A stretch of 64,000 nt of DNA from the IMG/VR virus record IMGVR_UViG_3300001798_000006, positions 1 to 64,000 of that record. One strand, 5' to 3'. The stretch's first letter is position 1. The number at the start of each line of letters is the position of its first letter. Source of the DNA: a virus. The notes under the pieces were generated by a model, which saw only the letters and a program-made list of their open reading frames with translations, was not told where the DNA came from and did not search any database. This document shows, in pieces, positions 24,841 through 32,657 of the stretch. Made by a program: the position numbers and the translations under genes.

Positions 24841-25120
24841 TTTCGTCCCTCGAAATATAACATAACATGTCAGAGTAGTCACACGTCCAAATTACTCGTT
24901 CATCTAACATTAGATCAAAGTAAGTCTTACTGAAATCCCCACATGCTTTGGCATGTTTGGTCCAGGGGTTCGTCTGCCTTAAAATCACAACATCTCTAGT
25001 GCCATTAATTTCTGTAGCGTAAAGCCACCGCATATTATTGGCCCGTATCGGGCCAAGCCAGCCTTGAGATTTAGTGCATATCCTATAAAGCCCATAGCCG
25101 GATGGGAATATAATGACCAT
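24830..25120 (-). CDS. Hypothetical protein
   Basis: A 96-residue protein, not recognised. It abuts the metallopeptidase-VWA gene (1 bp) and overlaps the HNH gene by 11 bp, suggesting the HNH gene inserted downstream of it. Confidence 0.6.
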   Translation of the reverse strand: MVIIFPSGYGLYRICTKSQGWLGPIRANNMRWLYATEINGTRDVVILRQTNPWTKHAKACGDFSKTYFDLMLDERVIWTCDYSDMLCYISRDENAG

Positions 25121-26359
25121 TTATTCAAAATCCCTTAATTGAAAAATATTACACGCATCTGGAATACAACTTTTATAACTGCTCGACAAAAACCAGTACC
25201 AATTTTTAGGTTTAATTGGATTAATTTTATTGCCGTAGCCGTCCGTAATGACGAAAATTGCCTTTGGATACTGACGCGAATCGTTTTTAGCAATTTGAGT
25301 CATAACGTATCGTTCTAAGATATCAAATGATGTCCCGCCAAAGCCATATAGCTTACCAGACTCAAGCGAAGTTTTATATACTCTCGTATCAAAACAGTAT
25401 AATTCTATATCAAATCTATCTTGCGGTAGTGATTTTGCCGCCGCAAAGAAACGCTTGGCGAAACCGTGACAGCTTCCTGATGTATCCTGAAAAAATACAA
25501 CTTTAATCTTATCCTGCTCGTCGTTAGTATCTTCGATGACTACTTCCGTTGGAAGTATTAAATCGCTTGTAATCGCTGCGAATCTTCTATTCACACGGGT
25601 CCATTGAGACACTTCACGATCAGATTCTTTCATACTTTTAAGAGCCCATTTCTTAATAACAGTCTCCCATTTACGTTTCACCTGGACTTTGTCCAGGCGA
25701 ATTGTTATGGCGAGTGAGCCCGCTACGCTTCCGGCAGAGACACTTTCGCACGCTTCTGTTTCGTCTTTTATTGCCTGGAACAAGCGACCTAAACTTTCTT
25801 TATCGCTTGGATTTAATGAATCAACTAAGCCTGAAACATCTATGCCGGATAAACCGGCATGTTGATCTATCAATACTAATTGGCCGGTAGCCAACTTTTG
25901 TAATATATCTTCTTTTAGCAAATTATAATAATACTCCATTGATTTTGCGGGCTCGACATCTTCGCCCGTAAAAACTGTGTTTAGCCAGCATCCTTTTTTG
26001 TTTAAAGAGCCTAGTCGGCTCCTATCAAAACCTAAGTTACTCACTAAACCCTCATTAATAACCACGTCAGCAGCTATGTTGCCTAGCTCTGGATTAAGCC
26101 CCGCGAGCCTCAACCCGTGATTAAGTATAACGTGTAGGCACTCGTGACAGATGATAAAAAGCCTCTCATAATGAGAAGATTTTGCCCAAAACTTGGGATT
26201 AAACTGGAAATCTATATACTGACCATCCTTATTAAAACTTACTGCCGCAGTAGGAATATCTTCTGTAAAATGTGGCTTTCCAATCTGCCAAATCTTAGAA
26301 AAGATACCGTGATATTGTTCTAAGTCTCTAGCTATTAAAATGAAATCTTCGTTAGTCAC
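25121..26359 (-). CDS. Metallopeptidase-VWA protein, cassette B
   Basis: A 412-residue protein, GTG start overlapping the MoxR gene. HECLH lies at residues 72-76, and the C-terminal VWA-like part has FFQDTSGSCHGF (MIDAS DTSGS) and AIFVITDGYG. It is shorter than its cassette A relative (618 residues) and keeps a fuller MIDAS. As in A, it follows a MoxR ATPase, so the two probably act as a complex. Confidence 0.85.
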   Translation of the reverse strand: MTNEDFILIARDLEQYHGIFSKIWQIGKPHFTEDIPTAAVSFNKDGQYIDFQFNPKFWAKSSHYERLFIICHECLHVILNHGLRLAGLNPELGNIAADVVINEGLVSNLGFDRSRLGSLNKKGCWLNTVFTGEDVEPAKSMEYYYNLLKEDILQKLATGQLVLIDQHAGLSGIDVSGLVDSLNPSDKESLGRLFQAIKDETEACESVSAGSVAGSLAITIRLDKVQVKRKWETVIKKWALKSMKESDREVSQWTRVNRRFAAITSDLILPTEVVIEDTNDEQDKIKVVFFQDTSGSCHGFAKRFFAAAKSLPQDRFDIELYCFDTRVYKTSLESGKLYGFGGTSFDILERYVMTQIAKNDSRQYPKAIFVITDGYGNKINPIKPKNWYWFLSSSYKSCIPDACNIFQLRDFE

Positions 26360-27536
26360 GATATAATGCCACTGGTTGAGTTGCTGCCTTTAGTGCGGCA
26401 ATACGAGCCTCAATAGCCTGTCCATAAGACAGTCCTTTTATTATTTCTTCATTTGTTCTCTTGAAGTGTTTGCCGCTTAAAGCACGGTACTCATTTGCGA
26501 GAATGTATCTTGATTTACCAGTATTAGCTGGCGTAGGATCTTGTATTAGTCTCCGCATCTTGCGACCAAGCTTCGAATAAGGATCAGTTTTAGTAATTGA
26601 TTCGATGAGAGGTCTATAATCAGCAATATGATTAGCAACGTGTTGATATACTTTTTTATTATTAGATATCAGCCTGACCTGTTGTTCTTCTTGCATAAGG
26701 GGAAAAAAGAATTCCAGATATGCCGATTGTTCGAGGATTTTACTCTCACAATCAGATAGATTGTTCGAGTCACGGATAAACGCGGTTGCCGTTGCAATAT
26801 TTTTAGTCTTAAAAAGTTTAACAAGTTCTCTTAGCGGCGACTCGCCGCTAAGTTCTTTAGTCAGCTTTTTGATATTAATATTATTAGGCACCACGTCTCT
26901 TACGTCACCGCCTCGCTGGTAAATGTCTACTATGTATTCTAAGCGACGTGGACTCACGCCATTTTGTTCTTCCTTTGATAGATTAGTCCACCAATTTATA
27001 GCATTACCAGCTAGTTCATCGCCAAATTTACTGGTAAAATATGCACTATCGACTTTCCATGGCACTTCTACGATAATTTGGAATCGGTCCTTTTGAGCAG
27101 GGTCGAGTTTTTCAACATCGTACTCGGACTTATTGTCCTCGTCCTCTGGATTAATAGCCGCCCATATAAACTTTAAGTTATTGAACTTCTTGCCGTTAAT
27201 AGATTTAAACTGGATAAGTTCCATAACTGCGTTTCGGACTTTCTTAGGAGCCCGATTAAACTCGTCTAGAAAGATCGCTTCAACTTTATCTTCGGCAAAT
27301 TGCTTGGGCCTAATAAGATCAATATGCCTGACGCCTTCGGCGTCAGTGCATTCTTTTGGGATACCAATAAAATCTACCCAAGGATCAAGTGTAGCCGCTG
27401 AAAAATAAAGCCAATTTAATCCTGCCTTATTAAAGGCATCAATAACGCGAGCAGATTTGCCTACCCCGTGTTTGCCTATAAATAGGACGTTTAAATTGTT
27501 TTTGATCCAGAATTCTAGCTTTTGGTTAGTTATCAT
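26352..27536 (-). CDS. MoxR-family AAA+ ATPase, cassette B
   Basis: A 394-residue protein; start at ATG 27536, next to a GGA-loop hairpin. Walker A is GKHGVGKS (21-28), Walker B AIFLDEFNRAPKKV, and WAAINPED a sensor motif; LDPAQKDRF fits the arginine finger. It is diverged from the cassette A ATPase, so the cassettes are not a recent duplication. It should power remodelling with the 25121 VWA protein. Confidence 0.87.
   Translation of the reverse strand: MITNQKLEFWIKNNLNVLFIGKHGVGKSARVIDAFNKAGLNWLYFSAATLDPWVDFIGIPKECTDAEGVRHIDLIRPKQFAEDKVEAIFLDEFNRAPKKVRNAVMELIQFKSINGKKFNNLKFIWAAINPEDEDNKSEYDVEKLDPAQKDRFQIIVEVPWKVDSAYFTSKFGDELAGNAINWWTNLSKEEQNGVSPRRLEYIVDIYQRGGDVRDVVPNNINIKKLTKELSGESPLRELVKLFKTKNIATATAFIRDSNNLSDCESKILEQSAYLEFFFPLMQEEQQVRLISNNKKVYQHVANHIADYRPLIESITKTDPYSKLGRKMRRLIQDPTPANTGKSRYILANEYRALSGKHFKRTNEEIIKGLSYGQAIEARIAALKAATQPVALYRD
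26830..26852. repeat. In-gene perfect hairpin, ACT loop
   Basis: CTTAGCGGCG, ACT, CGCCGCTAAG: a 10-bp perfect stem with a 3-nt loop in the MoxR gene. A second one (CTGACGCC, TTC, GGCGTCAG) is at 27328-27346. Confidence 0.65.
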
Positions 27537-27551
27537 TTGCCCTCCGGGCAA
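27537..27551 (-). promoter_or_regulatory. Ribosome site in hairpin loop
   Basis: Minus strand TTGCCC, GGA, GGGCAA, directly followed by ATG 27536. The same arms occur on the plus strand at 36186-36200. Confidence 0.7.
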
Positions 27552-27968
27552 TTACTTTAGTAAATCCTTAATCTGTGTAAACGCATAGTATTCGGGATTG
27601 AAGAATCCCGTGTAAATAACTTCTAAGTGACTAAAAAACACACACGCGAATGCGACAGTTAATCCAGCGGTGACTATTACGCTTATAACTGTTCTTACAA
27701 CATAAGATTCATTTATTATATTATTATTATATTCATTATGTCTGTTCTCAGGTTTGCTTAGGCCGATTAGTGTGCTATGCAGGAATTTAACACTTGCGAG
27801 CAATGCTATGAAAAGAATTACTGATGCAGTAATCCATATAAGGCTTGCCACAAACCCTTGCTGGCAAAGAATACGCCATAACTCACCACTCGCTACGCCT
27901 AACTTGCTTGCAAGTGCATCAATACGCTGGAAAATTTCTGCTTTGAGATCGGGTGTTAATTCTTGCAT
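27552..27968 (-). CDS. Two-TM membrane protein
   Basis: A 138-residue protein with a helical cytoplasmic start and hydrophobic spans at about 40-62 and 92-114. It sits between the PNK-like and MoxR genes. It could anchor cassette B to the membrane; this is inference. Confidence 0.6.
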   Translation of the reverse strand: MQELTPDLKAEIFQRIDALASKLGVASGELWRILCQQGFVASLIWITASVILFIALLASVKFLHSTLIGLSKPENRHNEYNNNIINESYVVRTVISVIVTAGLTVAFACVFFSHLEVIYTGFFNPEYYAFTQIKDLLK

Positions 27969-27989
27969 TGTCGCTTAGCTCCAATTTAA

Positions 27990-28442
27990 TTAGAATATAG
28001 AAAGGTTGGTCCATTCCACCTCACCAGGCGAAGCCTGGTATTTGTTTATTTGCTTCGCAATTACTTGATAAGGCACCCCATGCTTATTACGCTCTTTCAA
28101 CGCCTCAACCGGCCACGGTTTCGGCGTGCGATAGATAGTAACGGCGTAGCCATACTGCTCGGCAGCCTGTAAATACGGAGTTAGCTCGGCTATAGTCATA
28201 GACGTATTTGACACTATAATCATAGGTTCGCAGTGTTCCATTGCCGCTTTTGTTTGTTCCTGGCAAAACTTATGAGCTAATCCAAGGCGTTTAGTGTCGA
28301 AATCATAATGACCGTTCTTTTCAAAGAATTGATCTGCTTCGAACCAATTTTGCTTCGCAATTCCGCCTAAGTGGCGTGCAATAGTGCTTTTACCGGACCC
28401 TGATGGACCACGAATAATAATTAAGCTTCGCTTAAAGGACAT
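27990..28442 (-). CDS. PNK-like P-loop kinase
   Basis: A 150-residue protein with GPSGSGKST at residues 12-20 and an N-terminal IIIRG strand, the layout of polynucleotide-kinase-type and N4BP2-like P-loop kinases (also zeta-like). It has EADQFFEKNG (a possible lid or acid/base segment) and RNKHGVPYQVIAKQI. The likely role is 5'-phosphorylation of RNA or DNA ends before ligation, fitting the RNA repair set. It lacks a phosphatase domain. Confidence 0.75.
   Translation of the reverse strand: MSFKRSLIIIRGPSGSGKSTIARHLGGIAKQNWFEADQFFEKNGHYDFDTKRLGLAHKFCQEQTKAAMEHCEPMIIVSNTSMTIAELTPYLQAAEQYGYAVTIYRTPKPWPVEALKERNKHGVPYQVIAKQINKYQASPGEVEWTNLSIF
28023..28039. repeat. In-gene perfect hairpin, GAA loop
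   Basis: ACCAGGC, GAA, GCCTGGT: a 7-bp stem with a 3-nt loop near the end of the kinase gene. Confidence 0.55.
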
Positions 28443-28587
28443 AATGTTTAAACATTCCCCATAGAGTTGAAAAAATTATACCAAAGATTATATCTCCATA
28501 ACTTATCTTTTCTTTGCTAATGGCTCGACATATAATACGCAACATTAAGTATATTACTAAAGTAACATAGGCTGCTATGTAGTCCAT
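28432..28587 (-). CDS. 51-residue two-TM protein
   Basis: ATG 28587 sits 1 bp after the upstream stop with GAGGCGA before it; the end overlaps the kinase start. Two hydrophobic stretches (AAYVTLVIYLMLRIIC and DIIFGIIFSTLWGMF) separated by basic residues. Possibly holin-like; unproven. Confidence 0.55.
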   Translation of the reverse strand: MDYIAAYVTLVIYLMLRIICRAISKEKISYGDIIFGIIFSTLWGMFKHYVL

Positions 28588-28785
28588 TTATCGCCTCGCA
28601 TTAAATAGCTCCACTAGGGCGGTAAAGTTTTTTTGGTGACTCTTAAGAGCCACCCATTCATAGATATGGAAATCAGGTTCGCTCGTGTCTAGAAGGTAAA
28701 TTTCGAGAGTTTCCGTGCTCGCACGGATATATCGAACTTGCTCTGGCACAACTTTAATTCTGGCACCGCGAATCGTTTCAAGCAT
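28588..28785 (-). CDS. Small hypothetical protein
   Basis: Start at ATG 28785 (MLETIRGARIKV), preceded by GCGAAGAG; 65 residues, not recognised. It directly follows the T-run that ends the structured RNA at 28807, so its expression may be controlled by read-through. Confidence 0.55.
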   Translation of the reverse strand: MLETIRGARIKVVPEQVRYIRASTETLEIYLLDTSEPDFHIYEWVALKSHQKNFTALVELFNARR

Positions 28786-28806
28786 TGTTTTCTCTTCGCT
28801 CAATTT

Positions 28807-28952
28807 AAAAAAAGTGGCTGCCGGGTCAATTCCCGGTACTGGCGAACAGCACTAACCGGCACGCCAGTCGTTCGTCGTCTCCCGCATTCAGTCGGGGGTT
28901 AGTTTCGTTTCGGTTCCCTGGAACGCTCCAGGGTCCGCAGCCGCTCTTTGAC
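28807..28952 (-). ncRNA. Structured RNA or attenuator leader, about 145 nt
   Basis: Starts at its own promoter and ends in a T7 run. Visible helices: CCCTGGA/TCCAGGG, ACTGGCG/CGCCAGT, ACTAACC/GGTTAGT, CCGGG/CCCGG before the U-tract, and GGCTGC/GCAGCC closing the ends. No reading frame fits. It could be an independent small RNA or a transcription attenuator for the 28785 gene. Confidence 0.55.
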
Positions 28953-28958
28953 AGTATT

Positions 28959-28987
28959 ATCGTATCACGGCCTTCCGGTCGTGTCAA
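28959..28987 (-). promoter_or_regulatory. Promoter of structured RNA
   Basis: TTGACA (28987-28982), 17-bp spacer with CACGACCGG...CCGTG, TACGAT (28964-28959). It overlaps the end of the HNH-phosphoesterase gene. Confidence 0.75.
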
Positions 28988-30242
28988 GCCAGCTTAGCTC
29001 TAAATTCTCTCCATCCCACACGGCAAAGTGCCCAGAATCTACTTCGGGGATACAGGCCCATTTAGTTATACTACCATCTTGATGGATATAATCTCCATTA
29101 TCAGGAGAATGCCAGTGGCCAAACGTATGATACTTAGGTTTAAATTTATCTATTATTGTTTGCACAGCAATTCGATCCGATCTACCTTCTGTAAATTCCG
29201 GCCTCTTGGCTTTTAAAGGGTAATACTCTGCTGTTTCGTGAGTTACTAATAAATCAATTGGCCCTTCTTGAGCCAAGCACTTATCAAGATCAGACTGTTT
29301 AATGGTTTCTTCGAGCCAATAGCTTTGATTTAAGATACGATAGGCACGGTCAATTGAAAATGCCCCACCGCACCAAAGTATCTTTTTACCATGAATATTT
29401 AATGTACTGCCACGTTCCTGTATATGAAGCCAATCTGGTAATTTTGCTGTTTGATAGAATGAGTATGGATCATGATTGCCTAAAGTAACATGGAATGGTA
29501 TTTTAAATGGATACTCCCAAATAGCAGGACCATATTTTGTTGGCCACGCATATCCCCAGTCACCGCAATGAAATATAGCTTTTATATTGGAATTTTTATT
29601 AATAACTTTTTGTATAATTAAATGCTCCAAATCATACTTTCCGTGCGTGTCTCCCAAAATTAAAATTTGCATTTTTCTCTTCTTTTGTAGATAACGATTT
29701 TTAGAACACGCCTTACATGCTCGATAATTACTTTTGCTATATATGTATGTGTTCTCTTCTGTAAATTCGTGTCCATTAATACAGTGGGTTTTTTCGCTAT
29801 TTAGCATACCGCCACAATATCCTGTTGCTATTCTATGACACGTAATACACTCTCTATTGCCATTGCGATCCTTACGTATATATGTATTTTCTGGAGTAAA
29901 TTCATGACCGTGCTTACAGTGGGTTTTTAAGGAATTTAAATGTGCAGTAGTATTGCTATAATGTACGTTTTCTTTAGGAGTCATTGCTTTTAAATGTGAT
30001 GGCCTTAGACACAAAGTATTATTACATAAATGTCCTACCTCTAAATATGGTTTTAAATCTTCATCTACAAAATATTGATATGAGAATCTGTGAGTCTTGA
30101 TTTGGCGACCATTAAAAGAAAAATGTCCATAATAATAGTCATTAGATCCCTTCCATTCCCAACATTCTGTTCCATCCCAGAATTTATTGGTGTTAAAATT
30201 AACCTTTTGAAAGAATCTAATTAAAAAATGTCTCTGTGCCAA
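28965..30242 (-). CDS. HNH endonuclease fused in frame to metallophosphoesterase
   Basis: A 425-residue frame (TTG start after GAGGAAAA). Residues 1-185 are an HNH homing-type part: CWEWKGSND, THRFSYQYF, EVGHLCNNTLCLRPSHL and two GHEFTxENTY zinc repeats. From Met191 a complete phosphoesterase begins: LILGDTHGKYD, HCGDWG, TLGNHDP, THETAEYY, FGHWHS. An internal ATG at 29672 with AGAAGAGAAAA upstream could give the enzyme alone. It looks like an HNH gene that landed exactly before a phosphoesterase start and fused to it. Confidence 0.85.
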   Translation of the reverse strand: MAQRHFLIRFFQKVNFNTNKFWDGTECWEWKGSNDYYYGHFSFNGRQIKTHRFSYQYFVDEDLKPYLEVGHLCNNTLCLRPSHLKAMTPKENVHYSNTTAHLNSLKTHCKHGHEFTPENTYIRKDRNGNRECITCHRIATGYCGGMLNSEKTHCINGHEFTEENTYIYSKSNYRACKACSKNRYLQKKRKMQILILGDTHGKYDLEHLIIQKVINKNSNIKAIFHCGDWGYAWPTKYGPAIWEYPFKIPFHVTLGNHDPYSFYQTAKLPDWLHIQERGSTLNIHGKKILWCGGAFSIDRAYRILNQSYWLEETIKQSDLDKCLAQEGPIDLLVTHETAEYYPLKAKRPEFTEGRSDRIAVQTIIDKFKPKYHTFGHWHSPDNGDYIHQDGSITKWACIPEVDSGHFAVWDGENLELSWLDTTGRP

Positions 30243-30308
30243 TTACTTTTCCTCTGGTTCTTCTAATGGCCCTATAAACCATTCCATACCATCAATATAC
30301 CTTATACT
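30243..30308 (-). pseudogene. 3' remnant resembling the end of the 32107 gene
   Basis: A frame without start, reading SIRYIDGMEWFIGPLEEPEEK, ends at TAA 30243. The core WFIGPLEEPE parallels RWMGPIRIPERPKA at the C terminus of the 32107 protein. It may be what is left of a paralogue after gene replacement. Confidence 0.3.
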
Positions 30309-30595
30309 CCGATCCTATGAATCGTCGTACCATCAAAGATCCATTTTTCGATATGTCCATTAATATCAAGCTCTATCTGGCTACCGCTGGATACGAGCGG
30401 AGCAGCCTCTTGAAACATAGCAAAAGCTTGGTATGGATCTGTGCTATCATAAACAAGCACTAAGCTTTCAATGTTACCATTATTTAAATCAATAATAGCG
30501 TCCCACTCACCTACTTCATCGTACTTGTCTAAAATATCCCAAAATTTAGCCATATTAGATGAGCTAACTTTAAAATTCTGATCAAGAATTCTCAT
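30302..30595 (-). CDS. Phage protein, paralogue of the 37079 gene
   Basis: Start at ATG 30595 (MRILDQNF) with GAGGAG 8 bp upstream; 97 residues. The C-terminal FQEAAPLVSSGSQIELDING and WIFDGT align with FEEIAPFVEKGSWIELAYEG and YFDGQ of 37079-37477. A small alpha-beta protein of unknown function. Confidence 0.65.
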   Translation of the reverse strand: MRILDQNFKVSSSNMAKFWDILDKYDEVGEWDAIIDLNNGNIESLVLVYDSTDPYQAFAMFQEAAPLVSSGSQIELDINGHIEKWIFDGTTIHRIGV

Positions 30596-30851
30596 CCGTA
30601 ATCTCCTCAATAACTAAACGCCACCGTTTAAGAGACATGCCTTGCGGCACGTCAAGTGCCACAAATTCTGTCTTATTACCGCTATGTGGCAACTCATGCG
30701 AACAGGCCACTTCTTTAAATGGCACAGCCCCTACCGGGTGTATATAGCCTTCGGCCAGGATAATACGTCCTGGCTTCATATATGGTCCACCAGCAGAAAT
30801 GCATCCTTCTGGCTCAGAACACGCCTTTTCTACGAAATCTTGATTAAACAT
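30582..30851 (-). CDS. Hypothetical protein
   Basis: Start at ATG 30851 (MFNQDFVEKAC), 4 bp after the stop of the upstream 44-residue gene, so probably translationally coupled. 89 residues, with cysteines in KACSEPEGC and VACSHE. Not recognised. Confidence 0.55.
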   Translation of the reverse strand: MFNQDFVEKACSEPEGCISAGGPYMKPGRIILAEGYIHPVGAVPFKEVACSHELPHSGNKTEFVALDVPQGMSLKRWRLVIEEITDENS

Positions 30852-30855
30852 AGTT

Positions 30856-30990
30856 TTATAGTATACAGTAATAAAAGATGATAATGAGTGGGAGGCCGAA
30901 AAGTAGAAAAAATTTTGCAAGTGACACTAATTCTCGGCTAAGGACGGAGTTCTTAATTAACATTCGGTATTTTTGTATCTTATGATACAT
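30856..30990 (-). CDS. 44-residue single-TM protein
   Basis: MYHKIQKYRML start, basic, then a C-terminal hydrophobic span (FFLLFGLPLIIIFYYCIL). It ends 4 bp before the next ATG. Confidence 0.4.
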   Translation of the reverse strand: MYHKIQKYRMLIKNSVLSRELVSLAKFFLLFGLPLIIIFYYCIL

Positions 30991-31017
30991 ATAATCACCA
31001 TTATAGCAATAGCTATT

Positions 31018-31164
31018 TTAATTATGTTTAAGAGTACAATTAATGAGGGCGAAAGCAATGAACACCGCCACTATATCTCCGCCTATCCCGAACATAACTA
31101 ATGCAGCAAATAAAATGCTGATAGTCCATCGTATAGGCAAGCCGATAGGCTTTAAATGCTGCAT
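31018..31164 (-). CDS. 48-residue two-TM protein
   Basis: ATG 31164, product with hydrophobic stretches ISILFAALVMFGIGG and IVAVFIAFALI. Basic start and end. No identity. Confidence 0.45.
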   Translation of the reverse strand: MQHLKPIGLPIRWTISILFAALVMFGIGGDIVAVFIAFALINCTLKHN

Positions 31165-31197
31165 AATAAGCTCTGGGGAGCGTAGCCCCCCAAATGA

Positions 31198-31368
31198 TTA
31201 AGCTCCTTGTGTTGTCTTAGCTGTCGCTGTTGCGGCAGACAACCATTCCTGAAATGCAGCCTCGCGTGTAAGCCCACGATTCTTCTGAGCCTTCGTCATT
31301 CGATAACGGTGCCCTGTACGTTCGCTAAAGTTTTCAAGTGTGAGTCCATCGAAATTAATTTCTGACAT
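31198..31368 (-). CDS. 56-residue basic protein
   Basis: ATG 31368, reading EINFDGLTLENFSERTGHRY, then RMTKAQKNRGLTREAAF and a Ser/Thr/Ala-rich end. Short helical protein, possibly DNA-binding. It follows 31374-31589 after 5 bp. Confidence 0.5.
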   Translation of the reverse strand: MSEINFDGLTLENFSERTGHRYRMTKAQKNRGLTREAAFQEWLSAATATAKTTQGA

Positions 31369-31373
31369 GGTAA

Positions 31374-31589
31374 TCAGTTGCCCTTTCGTGTTTTAATAGG
31401 CTGGAAACGTGAATTATTTGTGAAGCGAGGGTAAGAAATTTGTGTGGTGCGTCCACGATTTGAAGTTACTTTTACAAAAGTATAATGATCGTAAAAAGTG
31501 TCTGAAACTTCCTGAACAGTAACAATTCGGCTTCGTCGCAGCGAATGAAGATCGCGGAACTTATGGCCTACAAGGCGAGAATTGCTCAT
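31374..31589 (-). CDS. Small basic protein
   Basis: 71 residues, basic, SH3-like strands (HSLRRSRIVTVQEVSDTFYD, YTFVKVTSNRGRTTQ). AGGAGA precedes ATG 31589. It resembles small phage RNA- or DNA-binding barrels; not identified. Confidence 0.6.
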   Translation of the reverse strand: MSNSRLVGHKFRDLHSLRRSRIVTVQEVSDTFYDHYTFVKVTSNRGRTTQISYPRFTNNSRFQPIKTRKGN

Positions 31590-31665
31590 AAAATCTCCTA
31601 TGGGGTATTTTTACTTCCTACTTTTAGTCATGGACGCTCACGATGAGCGACCTTAGTTAATTAAC

Positions 31666-31693
31666 ATTATAACACGGGTTCGGCTTCTGTCAA
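31666..31693 (-). promoter_or_regulatory. Promoter upstream of 31589 gene
   Basis: TTGACA (31693-31688), 16-bp spacer, TATAAT (31671-31666) with T before it. Perfect -35 and -10 hexamers. Confidence 0.8.
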
Positions 31694-31732
31694 GCCTAAC
31701 CCGTAAAATTTCGTGAAGTGACAGATAAATCC

Positions 31733-31757
31733 TTACGGGGCGACTACTTGTCGCCCC
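31733..31757. terminator. Hairpin after the 31744 gene
   Basis: ACGGGGCGAC and GTCGCCCCGT form a 10-bp perfect stem with a 5-nt loop overlapping the stop codon. AT-rich DNA follows on the minus strand (AAGGATTTATC) but no clear U-tract. Confidence 0.45.
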
Positions 31758-31914
31758 GTAGATCATATAGACCGGCATCGTATCCTGCCGCATATGCGTC
31801 AGTTGCATATTCGTCATCAAAGTCTACACCATTAACAGCATGGTCATAACCCTCATCCCAATCATTTCGTTCCGTATCTGTAGCGAAGCTACAACGGTCC
31901 TTAAAAGGAAGCAT
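31744..31914 (-). CDS. 56-residue acidic protein with GYxxG repeats
   Basis: ATG 31914; the product contains DEGYDHAVNG and AAGYDAGLYD, two copies of the GY/F-x-x-G pattern also seen in the 31919, 36034, 46384 and 47381 products. Acidic. Function unknown. Confidence 0.55.
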   Translation of the reverse strand: MLPFKDRCSFATDTERNDWDEGYDHAVNGVDFDDEYATDAYAAGYDAGLYDLRGDK

Positions 31915-31918
31915 TTAA

Positions 31919-32110
31919 TTAATCCTTTATTAGTGCTACAATATCTGAAAAGTGACTTTCTACTTCGGAATAGCCGTAAGCATGACCCATTTCCCAGGCA
32001 ATACTATATGCTTTATCACGCTTAGGATTATCACTTACGCCATACTTGGCGTAAAGATCCTTAGTAAATCTGTCATGTTCGGTCGCATCGTATCCGTATG
32101 GATAATTCAT
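31919..32110 (-). CDS. Small protein with GYDA/GYSE motifs
   Basis: Start at ATG 32110 (MNYPYGYDATE), overlapping the upstream stop by 4 bp; 63 residues. Motifs GYDATEHDRF and MGHAYGYSEVESHF. Possibly related to the neighbouring 31744 product. Confidence 0.55.
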   Translation of the reverse strand: MNYPYGYDATEHDRFTKDLYAKYGVSDNPKRDKAYSIAWEMGHAYGYSEVESHFSDIVALIKD

Positions 32111-32409
32111 GCCTTCGGCCTTTCTGGTATGCGGATCGGTCCCATCCATCTATAATGTGGATGATTATAAGCTTCTGATGGCGTTGCCTGTTCGGCTTCA
32201 AATTCATATACTTCAAAGTCACCGCCATGTGAAAAGTAATGCACTAGTACAAGTGACGGAATATCATCATTATTGATTTCAGCCAGCCAATAATATCCAT
32301 GTTCGTCGGGCCAGTCGATCCAAAGACTTTTATCTAATTTACAGGTATCGCCAAATTTACCAAGTTTTGCAATTTGTTCGGAAAGTTTCTCAGCTTCGCT
32401 TTCTTTCAT
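32107..32409 (-). CDS. Hypothetical phage protein ending in WMGPI
   Basis: Start at ATG 32409, overlapping the 32406 stop as ATGA. About 100 residues: a helical start, DWPDEHGYYWLAEIN, then YRWMGPIRIPERP. The W-x-G-P-I end with preceding strands is a recurring layout in small phage proteins. The 30243 remnant resembles its end. Confidence 0.6.
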   Translation of the reverse strand: MKESEAEKLSEQIAKLGKFGDTCKLDKSLWIDWPDEHGYYWLAEINNDDIPSLVLVHYFSHGGDFEVYEFEAEQATPSEAYNHPHYRWMGPIRIPERPKA

Positions 32410-32633
32410 GGTATCCAATCCGATGGTTCGTCGTCATGATTTATTAGACTCCAATAAGCTGCTGCCCATTCTAAGAACCATAACATAGTGCTACGTTCGG
32501 TTGCAGTAAAATGATGCAGTTTAGTTTTATTACCGCATAATATTTTAACGTCACGCTCCCAACATAATGCTTCTTTATCAGGAGCTAAATGTCCATATTT
32601 CTTGGAATATTCGATGAATTCTTTAATAGTCAT
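32406..32633 (-). CDS. Small helical protein (AAAYW type)
   Basis: 75 residues starting MTIKEFIEYSKKYG and ending with an FLEWAAAYWSLIN helix. It loosely parallels the 48532 (MTIAEWIALAEECG, AAACWAAIN) and 50208 products (LKLSEFIDQ, ILWAAAFWL). Start ATG touches an ATGGC-GAA-GCCAT hairpin. Confidence 0.55.
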   Translation of the reverse strand: MTIKEFIEYSKKYGHLAPDKEALCWERDVKILCGNKTKLHHFTATERSTMLWFLEWAAAYWSLINHDDEPSDWIP

Positions 32634-32657
32634 ATGGCTTCGCCATTTTTAGGTAAA

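Noticed and set aside
28804-28960. Similarity of the 28.8 kb RNA to bacterial SRP RNA
   Set aside because: A GTGCTGTT...GCAGCC stretch is reminiscent, but the conserved SRP tetraloop and asymmetric loop are missing.
30635-30660. TTGACG on the minus strand near 30640
   Set aside because: No -10 at 16-17 bp; it is ordinary coding sequence.
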